A DNA stretch of 48,827 nt from Planctomycetota bacterium. Its GTDB lineage: Bacteria > Planctomycetota > UBA8108 > JACQVS01. The notes below the pieces were generated by a model. The model had not been told where the DNA came from, did not search any database, and saw only the letters and a list, made by a program, of their open reading frames with translations. Numbering within the stretch: the first letter of the stretch is position 1; each line of letters opens with the position of its first letter. Made by a program: the position numbers and the translations under genes. Below, piece by piece: positions 18,388 through 26,326 of this stretch. The stretch spans positions 1 through 48,827 of the forward strand of contig JANQLS010000006.1 of NCBI GenBank assembly GCA_028280485.1. Direction: 5' to 3'.

Positions 18388-20781
18388 CTACTTTTTTTTC
18401 TTCTTCGAGCCGTTCGATCCTTTGCCGTTTTCCGCTTCGAGGAAATCAGGAAGGGTGATTTCAGGGGCTTCGATGCCGGCTAAGCGCCCCCGCTTGATGA
18501 CTTCGAAACCTTTTCCTGCCCGGGAAGTGACTCGGTAAGACTGAGGAAGGATCGGGATCTTTTTGCCCCCTTCCCTCAGAACGGTCAATCCTTCGCGAGG
18601 TCTTTGACTGGTAGAGAAACCCAGAATACGATCGGTTTTATCTAATTTAATAATTTGAACGCCTTTTCCTGGTCCCGATAAAAAGTTCACTTCGGAGGCT
18701 TTACAAAGAAGCGCTCGTCCCTTTTGGGAAGCTGTGATCAAGACTTCTTTCCCGGCTATGAGGGTCAGCCCGACGATCTCTTCAGTGGGTGGTTTGACTC
18801 TTGCGAATTTTCTACCCGCACGAGTCGAAGCTTCACTGTAATTGGCGACAGAGAATCTCATCCCATAGCCACTCGAAGAAACAGCGATCGCGTGAAGAGG
18901 TGGTACTTTTCCCTCAGGAGCTTCGATCTTGGCGACGGCCCGAGGATCGAGAGAATACGCGGCGATCACTTTCTCACCATCTTTAAACTTGAAGAGTCTT
19001 TGAATCGGATCTCCGAAGCCCCTTGGGGAAGGAGGAATATCATTGATTCGAATGGTGTATGCGACTCCATAATTGGTAAAGAAAACAGCGGTGGATCGAG
19101 TGTTCCCTCCGATGACGGTCAAGAGTTCATCATCTTTTCGCAGACGGACCTTGGAGAGATCGGTCACGCGCTGAACCCTTCGAATCCAACCATCCTTAGT
19201 CATGAGGATGGTGGCATCCTCGTCGAGGATAAAGGTTTCTTCGTCGTAGGTTGTTTCCGTGTGGCCCGACACCATCACTTTGGTTCGACGCTTTTCTTCG
19301 AACTCTTTGCCGATCTCTTTAAGTTCCTTCTTCACGACCGTCCACAGTCGACGGGGGCTGTCGAGGATGGCTTCGATTTCTCGAATACGCTTTTTCTTAT
19401 CCTTGAGCTCATCCAAGATCAGTTTGATCTCAAGTTTGGCGAGCTTGTAGAGTTTGAGTTCGAGGATGGCATCCGCTTGGATCGCATCGATTTTAAATCG
19501 AGCCATCAATTTTTGGGCGGCATCCTTTTTTCCATCCGATTTTCGAATGATTCGAATCGCTTCGTCCAAGGCATTAAAGATCTTTTTAAAGCCTTCGAGG
19601 ATATGGACTCGATCCTTCAACAGACGAAGCTCATGACGGAAGCGTCGCTCCACCACGCTGTAACGGAACAAGAGGAATTGTTCGATCAGCGTTTTAAGGT
19701 TGGCTCTCTTGGGCTCCAAGGCTCCGCTCGGACCCGGAATCAAGCACGTGAGATTCACGCTGAACTTGGATTGAAGATTCGTGTGCTTGAAGATGTAGGC
19801 CATCACCTGTTCGGGATCGGAATCTTTTTTGATCTCCATCACCACTCGGATGTCATCCGTCGATTCATCTCGAACATCCAAGAGTTGAGGGACTTTGCGG
19901 GAGACGATAATCTGCCCGATATTCTCTACCAGGGTCGCTTTATTAACTTGGTAAGGAACGGAGGTGATCACGATCTGTTGGCTGCCTCGTTCCCCTTTTT
20001 CAATTTCGTACTCTCCCCGCATACGAATGGAGCCTTGCCCTTCTTCGTAAATCTGTTTGAGAGTATTCCTCGATTCTAAAATTTCTCCCCCGGTGGGGAA
20101 ATCGGGACCTTTGATGATCTTTAAAAGATCCTTGGTCTCGATTTTTCGATTTTCGATCCACGCGATACAAGCATCGATCACTTCTTTGAGGTTGTGAGGA
20201 GGGATGCTCGTAGCTAAACCCACCGCAATACCGGTGGTGCCATTGATGAGGAGGTGTGGGATCCGCGCGGGAAGAACTTCGGGTTCCTGAACCATGCCGT
20301 CAAAGTTAGGACGGAAATCGACAGTGTTTTTACCCAAGTCCTCGAGGAGATGCATCGAGATCGGTTCGAGCTTCGCTTCGGTATAACGATAAGCCGCCGG
20401 GCTGTCACCGTCGATCGAGCCAAAGTTTCCTTGTCCAAAAACTAAAGGCACGCGAACCGACCAATCCTGAGCTAAGCGAACTAAAGCTTCGTACACCGCA
20501 GAGTCGCCGTGTGGATGGTACGAACCGAGAACTTCTCCCACAATCTTGGCGCATTTTCTCGTTTGCCGATCGGGGTAAAGATGCAGGTTGTGATACATCG
20601 TGTAGAGAATTCTTCTCTGTACGGGCTTCATCCCATCTCGAACATCGGGGAGAGCCCTCGAGGTGATCACTGAAATGGCATAGTTGAGGTACTTGCGACG
20701 GTGAGTGTCGTGAAAGGGAACTTCAACCACCTTACCGGGATTGGAAAAGTCTTCTTTAGAACGTTTTTTTCTTTTAGCCAT
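18388..20781 (-). CDS. Type IIA topoisomerase A subunit (ParC/GyrA-like)
   Basis: This is the DNA breakage-reunion subunit of a type IIA topoisomerase. The N-terminal domain has HPHGDSAVYEALVRLAQD, with S94 and E98 at the sites that correspond to E. coli GyrA Ser83 and Asp87. The catalytic Tyr is Y133 (AAYRYTEAKL). A coiled-coil follows around 370-480, then beta-pinwheel repeats from about 520. At 797 aa it is between ParC and GyrA in size. I see no canonical GyrA box (QRRGGKG) in the pinwheel; the nearest glycine/basic stretch is SRAGKGFEVIKRG near the C-terminus. This argues for a topoisomerase IV-like decatenase, though activity needs testing. The C-terminus ends in a KKKKK tail, like the Lys-rich N-terminus of its partner. 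The B subunit gene follows 12 nt later. Confidence 0.93.
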   Translation of the reverse strand: MAKRKKRSKEDFSNPGKVVEVPFHDTHRRKYLNYAISVITSRALPDVRDGMKPVQRRILYTMYHNLHLYPDRQTRKCAKIVGEVLGSYHPHGDSAVYEALVRLAQDWSVRVPLVFGQGNFGSIDGDSPAAYRYTEAKLEPISMHLLEDLGKNTVDFRPNFDGMVQEPEVLPARIPHLLINGTTGIAVGLATSIPPHNLKEVIDACIAWIENRKIETKDLLKIIKGPDFPTGGEILESRNTLKQIYEEGQGSIRMRGEYEIEKGERGSQQIVITSVPYQVNKATLVENIGQIIVSRKVPQLLDVRDESTDDIRVVMEIKKDSDPEQVMAYIFKHTNLQSKFSVNLTCLIPGPSGALEPKRANLKTLIEQFLLFRYSVVERRFRHELRLLKDRVHILEGFKKIFNALDEAIRIIRKSDGKKDAAQKLMARFKIDAIQADAILELKLYKLAKLEIKLILDELKDKKKRIREIEAILDSPRRLWTVVKKELKEIGKEFEEKRRTKVMVSGHTETTYDEETFILDEDATILMTKDGWIRRVQRVTDLSKVRLRKDDELLTVIGGNTRSTAVFFTNYGVAYTIRINDIPPSPRGFGDPIQRLFKFKDGEKVIAAYSLDPRAVAKIEAPEGKVPPLHAIAVSSSGYGMRFSVANYSEASTRAGRKFARVKPPTEEIVGLTLIAGKEVLITASQKGRALLCKASEVNFLSGPGKGVQIIKLDKTDRILGFSTSQRPREGLTVLREGGKKIPILPQSYRVTSRAGKGFEVIKRGRLAGIEAPEITLPDFLEAENGKGSNGSKKKKK

Positions 20782-21231
20782 AATGGATCGACAAAGTCAG
20801 GAGGATCGCCGTTTAATTTTTTGTTTAAGACTCAAGCTGAATGGACATCCAAAACCCTAGCGGAGTCCGCCATCGCAAGATCCAGTAGATCCTGCATGCT
20901 TTTAATTCAAGCTTAACTGTCGTCTTCGACCTAGGTCTTTACAGATCGAGCAAAGAGGCTTGGGCTCGATCGGGGGACAGTTTCTCTTTACACATTCAAT
21001 TAGACTGGCTCGCTTAGCTCCTCATTCCAGAGTTTACTGGGCAAGCCTTCTTCTTTTCTGTTTCTTTTCTTGAGCTCTGATCATCTCGAGCTTCATAAGG
21101 AGCTATTAAAAGATCAGAACGCCCGTATTTCAAGCATCGTCATGACTTTGTGGTGAAACTTACCAATTGAAGTTGTCTATCTGAATCCAGATTGGTAGTC
21201 TTGAGGCGACTACATAATTAGGAGAATATCG
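20782..21231. other. Divergent intergenic region, no gene seen
   Basis: About 450 nt between the divergently transcribed topoisomerase operon and the MBL-fold gene. It should contain promoters for both. No ORF with coding character, RNA gene or convincing operator is visible. No strong ribosome-binding site precedes the topoisomerase A-subunit ATG, whereas the MBL gene has AGGAG. Confidence 0.45.
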
Positions 21232-21921
21232 ATGCATATCACGTGGTACGGTCATGCGGCATTTGGGATCACAACCCAAAATAGTTCTGGAGAGTCCCTA
21301 CGGATTGTCATGGACCCCTACAACTACCCTGATTGTGGCGGGTACCTCCCAGTTGGAGTTCAATGTGATCTCGTTTCGATCAGTCACGAGAACCAGAAAT
21401 ATCACTCCGATGTGAGTTCTCTGTTGGGTGATTTTACCCTTATCGACGGCCTTGAATTGGCAGCCTCGGGGGGTTCTAAGAGAGGTTCGGGAACTTTCTT
21501 GGGAATTCCCTTTGAAGCGATAGAGGTCTACGAAGACGACCAGTCGGAGGGACCGAACGCGATGGTGAAGTTCACCTCCGAGAATCTTACGATCGCTCAC
21601 CAGGGTGATCTGGGGCATGCTCTTAATCAAGAGCAATTAGATTTCCTTCAAGGAGTAGATATTCTCCTCGCTCTTACGGGAGGGAATCCTACGATCGCAT
21701 TGGAAGACCAAATGGATCTCATCGAACGAGTGCGACCATCTCTGATCATCCCCATGCATTACAAGACTGAAAAAGTAAATTTAGACATTTTGCCGAAGAA
21801 GAGTTTCCTCGATCAATGTGAAGGTTATCCCGTCATCGAAGAGGGTGATTTTTCCGTAGAGATCAATCGAGATTTTCTCCCAGAAGCCACCACGATTTTG
21901 GTATTGGAGCACAGTCGATAA
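21232..21921 (+). CDS. MBL-fold (UlaG/UPF0173-like) metallohydrolase with variant active site
   Basis: The 229-aa cytoplasmic protein has the metallo-beta-lactamase fold of the small UlaG/UPF0173 type: ITWYGHAAF at the N-terminus, GDLGH, a second core repeat, and the PMHYKT end motif. The normal HxHxDH zinc motif is replaced by SHENQKYHSD at 51-60, so only H52 and an offset H58 remain and the usual Asp is missing. It may bind one metal, work differently, or be non-catalytic. The ATG is preceded by AGGAG at a seven-base distance. It is convergent with the cation transporter, with a perfect family 1 hairpin between them. Substrate unknown. Confidence 0.85.
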   Translation: MHITWYGHAAFGITTQNSSGESLRIVMDPYNYPDCGGYLPVGVQCDLVSISHENQKYHSDVSSLLGDFTLIDGLELAASGGSKRGSGTFLGIPFEAIEVYEDDQSEGPNAMVKFTSENLTIAHQGDLGHALNQEQLDFLQGVDILLALTGGNPTIALEDQMDLIERVRPSLIIPMHYKTEKVNLDILPKKSFLDQCEGYPVIEEGDFSVEINRDFLPEATTILVLEHSR

Positions 21922-21958
21922 CGAAGCTCTTAAAAAAACGATTCGGGGGGCAATCAAA

Positions 21959-22022
21959 ATTAACTATCCCGAAGCGCTAGCGAGGGGAAAAAGACCCTCG
22001 CTAGCGCTTCGGGATAGTTAAT
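21959..22022. repeat. Family 1 inverted repeat, copy 3 (compact hairpin between convergent genes)
   Basis: The 28-bp arms (21959-21986 and 21995-22022) are perfect reverse complements around an 8-nt A-rich loop. The core is AACTATCCCGAAGCGCTAG; a T replaces the G of copies 1 and 2 and the change is mirrored in the other arm. It fills the gap between the convergent MBL and transporter genes, so a bidirectional terminator role is likely. Confidence 0.9.
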
Positions 22023-22046
22023 AGGTTTCGATATTTGATTTGTTTT

Positions 22047-22976
22047 TTATGGCGGGTGAGCCGCAGAGTCGGATTTCGACTCCGCCTCGATAAAGACGCG
22101 CTTAACAACGGGCAACTCGTCGCGGATTTTTGAAGTCATCGTCTGGATGGCGTTTTCGATTTGCTCAGAGGGAATTCCATCCTTGAAATCGACACTGAGG
22201 TTGGCGACAACAAAGTGGGGTCCCATGTGGAGAGTGATCACTTCGTTGACTTGATCAACTTCGTTTTGTTGACCAAGGATTTCATTGATTAGAGACACGT
22301 GTTCAGGCTCCGCGCTCTCCCCTATTAATAAGCCTTTAGTTTCAATCGCGATGAAAACTGCAGTGAGGCCGAGGATCAGTCCGATGAGCACTGAAGCAGC
22401 GCCATCGAAGTAAACGATTCCGGTGACTTGTCCCAAGAATACCCCTACCCCGGCGATGATCAATCCTGCCATGGCTGCGGAGTCCTCGAATAAGACAACC
22501 CACAGGGTCGGATCTTTGCCAGTCTTCACTGACTCCATATAGCTTTTAGAACCCTTTGATTTTTTAAATTCTTTAAAAGCAAAGAACCAGGCGAAACCTT
22601 CAAACACCATCGCAAAACCGAGGACGATATAGTTGATGGTGGGATCCCCCAGTTTTTCGGGAGGATGGAGCAGATGGTGAATGCCCTCGTAAAGAGAGAT
22701 TCCTGCACCGACCGCGAAGATCATGATGGCGACGACGAAGCTCCAAAAGTAGATCTCTTTTCCGTGGCCGAATGGGAAGCGATCATCCGCAGGAAGTTTT
22801 GAGCGTTTAATTCCGTAGAGAAGTAGAACTTGATTTCCCGTATCCACGACGGAGTGGATCCCCTCCGACAGCATCGCAGAACTTCCTGAGATCCCCGCAG
22901 CGATAAACTTGGTGATGGAGATGAGTCCATTTCCGATCAGGGCAGCCCAAATAGCTTTTGTTGAGGAAGCAGCCAC
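22047..22976 (-). CDS. Cation diffusion facilitator (CDF) family transporter, ZnT9-like subgroup
   Basis: This 309-aa inner-membrane protein should export divalent metal ions (Zn, Fe, Mn or similar) in exchange for protons. Six membrane segments are recognisable. The first metal-site helix carries SEGIHSVVDTGNQ, and after a loop with FPFGHGKE the fifth-helix region has FEDSAAMAGLI, typical of the ZnT9/SLC30A9-like branch. A cytoplasmic C-terminal domain (about 215-300) has the LHMGPHFVVANLSVDF strand. The start is GTG with AGAGGA upstream. It begins 33 nt after pntB ends, on the same strand, so it may be the last gene of the pnt operon. The ZnT9 branch is sometimes not a classic zinc exporter, so the ion is uncertain. 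Confidence 0.9.
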   Translation of the reverse strand: MAASSTKAIWAALIGNGLISITKFIAAGISGSSAMLSEGIHSVVDTGNQVLLLYGIKRSKLPADDRFPFGHGKEIYFWSFVVAIMIFAVGAGISLYEGIHHLLHPPEKLGDPTINYIVLGFAMVFEGFAWFFAFKEFKKSKGSKSYMESVKTGKDPTLWVVLFEDSAAMAGLIIAGVGVFLGQVTGIVYFDGAASVLIGLILGLTAVFIAIETKGLLIGESAEPEHVSLINEILGQQNEVDQVNEVITLHMGPHFVVANLSVDFKDGIPSEQIENAIQTMTSKIRDELPVVKRVFIEAESKSDSAAHPP

Positions 22977-23009
22977 AACGATCCTCTCTTTTTGTCGTTA
23001 TAGGGATTC

Positions 23010-24404
23010 TTAGAGTTCTTTTAACGCTGAGTTGATCTTACTGACGCTATCTTTAGCATCACCGAAGACCATCAAAGTATTCTCTTTGAAAAACAGCTCA
23101 TTCTCGATTCCGGCGAATCCAGGATTCATACTTCGCTTGAGAACCATCACCGTGCGGGCTTTGTCGACATCGAGAATCGGCATCCCGTAGATAGGACTGG
23201 CCTTATCGGTTCGGGCCGCGGGGTTGGTGACATCGTTGGCCCCCAGGACGATTGCCACATCGGCTCTTGGGAAGCTGGGATTGATGACGTCCATCTCTTG
23301 AAGTTGTTCGTAGGGAACATCGGCTTCAGCCAAGAGGACGTTCATGTGCCCGGGCATCCGACCGGCAACGGGGTGAATCGCATAGAGAACTTCAGCGCCT
23401 CGTTCTTGAAGAGCTTTATCCAGCTCTCGAACTTGGTGTTGAGCTTGGGCGACGGCCATTCCGTATCCCGGTACGATGATCACGAGGCTGGCGGTATCCA
23501 AGATCATGGCAACTTCTTCGGGACCCGCGCTCTTGTAATTACCTTGAGGACCCGCTGGGCCGGCAGCTCCGCCGGAGTCATCACTTCCAAAGCCACCAAA
23601 CAAGACGTTCGCCAAGGAACGATTCATGGCTTTACACATGATTTGAGTCAGGATGATCCCGGAGGCGCCTACCAAGGAACCGGCGATGATGAGGGCATCG
23701 TTTCTGAGGACAAAACCCGTGGCACTCGCAGCAATTCCGGAGTAAGAGTTCAGTAAGGAGATCACCACTGGCATGTCGGCTCCCCCGATGGGGATCACCG
23801 CGAGGACTCCTAAGACCAAACTGAGTGCCGTTAAGACGATGAACCAATGAGTCGCACTCGGATCGTTCACCATCAAGAGCCCTGCGCTGACCGTCGAAAG
23901 GAAGAGGACTAAGTTGATCGTTTTTTGAAGCGGATAGGAAACCGGTTTACTGGTAACGATCCCTTGAAGTTTTCCGAAGGCAATCAAGCTACCGGTAAAG
24001 GTTAACGCACCGATCATCATCGATAAAAACAGAGGCACCATCGTCATCGCTGAGGTGTCGGTGCCGTCGTATTTAAATTCACTCGCAGCCACGAAAGCGG
24101 AAGCTCCCCCACCCAAACCGTTGAAGAGGGCTACCATTTGGGGCATCCCGGTCATCTGAACTTTTTGGGCGGCGATAATTCCGATCACGGACCCGACGAC
24201 GATTCCAACTCCAACGAGCACCCAATTGGATTCATCGCTATTGGCTTCTTGGATACAGACGGCGAGGATGGCGAAGAGCATCCCTAATCCACCGAGCATG
24301 TTTCCTTGCGGTGCGGTTTTGGGAGACCCCAATCTCTTGAGCCCGAAGATCAGAAGACCCGAGGCTACGAGGTATAAAATTTGTACCAGATGGTCGATAT
24401 TCAT
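23010..24404 (-). CDS. pntB: NAD(P) transhydrogenase subunit beta
   Basis: This is the membrane and NADP(H)-binding subunit of the proton-pumping transhydrogenase, which reduces NADP+ with NADH using the proton gradient. Residues 1-265 form the multi-helix proton channel region (GMPQMVALFNGLGGGASA is the usual loop). The C-terminal domain III (about 285-464) has the NADP-binding features IVPGYGMAVAQAQ, HPVAGRMPGHMNVLLAEA and VLGANDVTNPAA, and the closing FFKENTLMVFGDAK. At 464 aa the length is standard. It lies 6 nt after pntAB and is followed 33 nt later by a CDF transporter gene. No feature is missing. Confidence 0.97.
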   Translation of the reverse strand: MNIDHLVQILYLVASGLLIFGLKRLGSPKTAPQGNMLGGLGMLFAILAVCIQEANSDESNWVLVGVGIVVGSVIGIIAAQKVQMTGMPQMVALFNGLGGGASAFVAASEFKYDGTDTSAMTMVPLFLSMMIGALTFTGSLIAFGKLQGIVTSKPVSYPLQKTINLVLFLSTVSAGLLMVNDPSATHWFIVLTALSLVLGVLAVIPIGGADMPVVISLLNSYSGIAASATGFVLRNDALIIAGSLVGASGIILTQIMCKAMNRSLANVLFGGFGSDDSGGAAGPAGPQGNYKSAGPEEVAMILDTASLVIIVPGYGMAVAQAQHQVRELDKALQERGAEVLYAIHPVAGRMPGHMNVLLAEADVPYEQLQEMDVINPSFPRADVAIVLGANDVTNPAARTDKASPIYGMPILDVDKARTVMVLKRSMNPGFAGIENELFFKENTLMVFGDAKDSVSKINSALKEL

Positions 24405-24410
24405 GGATTC

Positions 24411-24776
24411 TTATTTCTTCTTCTTAAACATCTGGAGCATACGGTTCGTTACAGCGAAGCCCCCAACGACATTCACCGTAGCAAAGACAACCGCAAGAAA
24501 ACCAAGGATAGCCGCGACGTTATCCGCGCGTCCCGCACAGATGATCGCTCCGATGATCGTAATTCCTGAAATGGCATTCGATCCCGACATCAGAGGAGTG
24601 TGAAGCGTCGGTGGAACTTTCGTGATCAATTCAAATCCAACAAAAACGGCCAGAAGGAATACCGTTAATCCCATCAAGAGAGTCGTGACCGGGTCTCCGG
24701 AACTGGCTTCTTGAGTCGGTGGGGTGACATCAGCGAGTAAATTTAGGGTTAGGCTGGAAATATTCATTTCGATCAT
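24411..24776 (-). CDS. pntAB: NAD(P) transhydrogenase subunit alpha part 2 (membrane segment)
   Basis: This 121-aa membrane subunit supplies the helices that are fused to the NAD-binding domain in E. coli PntA but are separate in the three-gene (Rhodospirillum-type) form. Three or four hydrophobic segments are visible, with the conserved VPPTLHTPLMSGSNAISGI motif at about 53-72. Its ATG overlaps the TGA of pntAA (ATGA, 24773-24776), so translation is coupled. A second Met at residue 4 (24767) is a less likely start. Confidence 0.95.
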   Translation of the reverse strand: MIEMNISSLTLNLLADVTPPTQEASSGDPVTTLLMGLTVFLLAVFVGFELITKVPPTLHTPLMSGSNAISGITIIGAIICAGRADNVAAILGFLAVVFATVNVVGGFAVTNRMLQMFKKKK

Positions 24777-25936
24777 TCGCCTCCCTCGATAAGTTTCTTG
24801 GTCAATTCGTGAATGACATCCCCTTCTTGGGTCACTAAGGGGCCCAAGGTGAGCTCATCTTCTAAATCGATGTGAAGACCATCGCCTTCTTCGTTGAGAA
24901 GGTGCTCTAAGAATGTCGTAATATTTCTAGAATAGAGTACGCTGGCTTGGAAGGCCATTTCAGCGGGAAGGTTGGTGGGCCCACAGATGGTGATGCCTTC
25001 AACTGGTGCATTTTCGCCAGGGCGTGTAAGCTCACAGTTTCCTCCGGCTTCAGCGGCCAAATCGACGATCACACTCCCTGGCGACATATCCCGAACCATA
25101 TCAGCGGTGACTAAGACGGGAGCGGTTTTTCCCGGGATCAAGGCGGTCGTGATGACGACGTCTGACTTTTTGACGTGGCTGTGGAGGAGGTTTTTAATCT
25201 TCTCTTGCGTCTCTTCAGTTTGTTCTTTGGCGTAGCCACCTTTGTCTTGGCTTTCCGAGGTGTCCACCGGTAGTTCGATGAACTTTCCTCCGAGACTCTC
25301 GACTTGTTCTTTGACAACGGGGCGCACATCGAATGCCTCAACGATGGCTCCGAGACGCTTCGCGGTTGCGATGGCTTGGAGGCCGGCGACCCCCGCTCCT
25401 AAGATCAAGACTCTCGCTGCCGGGATCGTACCGGCTGCGGTCATGAACATCGGAAAGTACTTCGGGAGGAGACTGGCGGCCAAAAGCACTGCTTTGTAAC
25501 CGGCGATCGAACTCATCGAGCTTAATGAATCCATACTCTGAGCCCGGGTGATCCGCGGCATGAGATCCATGGCGAAGGAACGTACTTTTCGATCTTGGAG
25601 TTTTTTGACAGTATCCAATCTCACCATGGGAGATAGATAACTGATCAGAGTGGCTCCTTCACTCATGAGATCTACTTCGTGTTTTCCTAAAGCTTCGTTT
25701 TCTACGGGCTCACGTACTTTCAAAACTAAGTTAGCTGAACTCCAGAGAGTCTCGGTGGAAGTCTCGATCTTTGCTCCCGCATTACGGTAGTCTTCATCCG
25801 AATAATTGGACTCGATCCCTGCACCGCTTTCGATGACGATTTCGACCTTATTCTTGATGAGTTTTTTGATCGACTCCGGAGACAATCCAACCCGTCTTTC
25901 GCCGGGGATAATCTCCTTGGGAACCGCGATGATCAA
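24773..25936 (-). CDS. pntAA: NAD(P) transhydrogenase subunit alpha part 1 (NAD-binding domain)
   Basis: This is the soluble domain I that binds NAD(H). I place the start at the TTG at 25936 because AAGGAGGA ends 4 nt before it and the protein then opens with LIIAVPKEIIPGERRVGLSP, exactly where family members begin. A GTG at 26032 would add 32 unrelated residues. The product is then about 387 aa, the usual size of the split alpha subunit. Seen motifs include the RxGLSP N-terminus, SLSSMSSIAGYKA, the Rossmann stretch RVLILGAGVAGLQAIATAKRLGA and the DMSPGSVIVDLAAEAGGN region. It heads the pntAA-pntAB-pntB operon. Confidence 0.95.
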   Translation of the reverse strand: MIIAVPKEIIPGERRVGLSPESIKKLIKNKVEIVIESGAGIESNYSDEDYRNAGAKIETSTETLWSSANLVLKVREPVENEALGKHEVDLMSEGATLISYLSPMVRLDTVKKLQDRKVRSFAMDLMPRITRAQSMDSLSSMSSIAGYKAVLLAASLLPKYFPMFMTAAGTIPAARVLILGAGVAGLQAIATAKRLGAIVEAFDVRPVVKEQVESLGGKFIELPVDTSESQDKGGYAKEQTEETQEKIKNLLHSHVKKSDVVITTALIPGKTAPVLVTADMVRDMSPGSVIVDLAAEAGGNCELTRPGENAPVEGITICGPTNLPAEMAFQASVLYSRNITTFLEHLLNEEGDGLHIDLEDELTLGPLVTQEGDVIHELTKKLIEGGE

Positions 25937-26326
25937 GGTGTCCTCCTTAATAGATTCATTGCAATTGATCGCTGGTGATCTTCGAATTCTGTTTGTGAGA
26001 GGTGTTCTGTTCGAATGTGGACCTAACAACACAAAGGGCCTGAATATACTTAAGTTTACGAATTGTTTCCAGTGGCGTCTAGGAAATCGGTGGATTCTCT
26101 CCGAGTATTTTTAAGCTTCTAAGAGTTGGCTGTGGGATTAGATGTGATCGCCACTCTGGGTACTCTGTCTGGAGTTGAAGATCTGAGGATGCTTCAGGGA
26201 GTGTAGAGAGAAGAGGGTGTTCGGGAGGGGTTTATAAGGGATTATTAATAAGGGTTTTAGGAGATTTATGGAAGAGTGAGGACCGTCATTTTGGAAGGAG
26301 ACGGGCTTCCATTCGATCAACGAAAT
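25937..26326. other. Intergenic region upstream of pntAA, no gene seen
   Basis: About 390 nt between the stop of the Ser/Thr kinase gene and the TTG start of pntAA, both on the minus strand. It should hold the pnt promoter. The reading frame continues upstream of the TTG to a GTG at 26032, but the encoded residues do not fit the family. No other gene is visible. Confidence 0.5.

Noticed and set aside
18724..20079. A 451-codon open frame on the plus strand
   Set aside because: It lies wholly antisense to the topoisomerase A-subunit gene, which has clear family motifs; the plus-strand translation resembles nothing and is a codon-bias shadow.
25937..26032. N-terminal extension of pntAA to a GTG at 26032
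   Set aside because: The added 32 residues do not fit the family and the TTG at 25936 has a near-perfect ribosome-binding site.
26138..26320. A 60-codon minus-strand frame between the kinase and pntAA
   Set aside because: It has no ribosome-binding site, no recognisable domain and a composition unlike the neighbouring genes.
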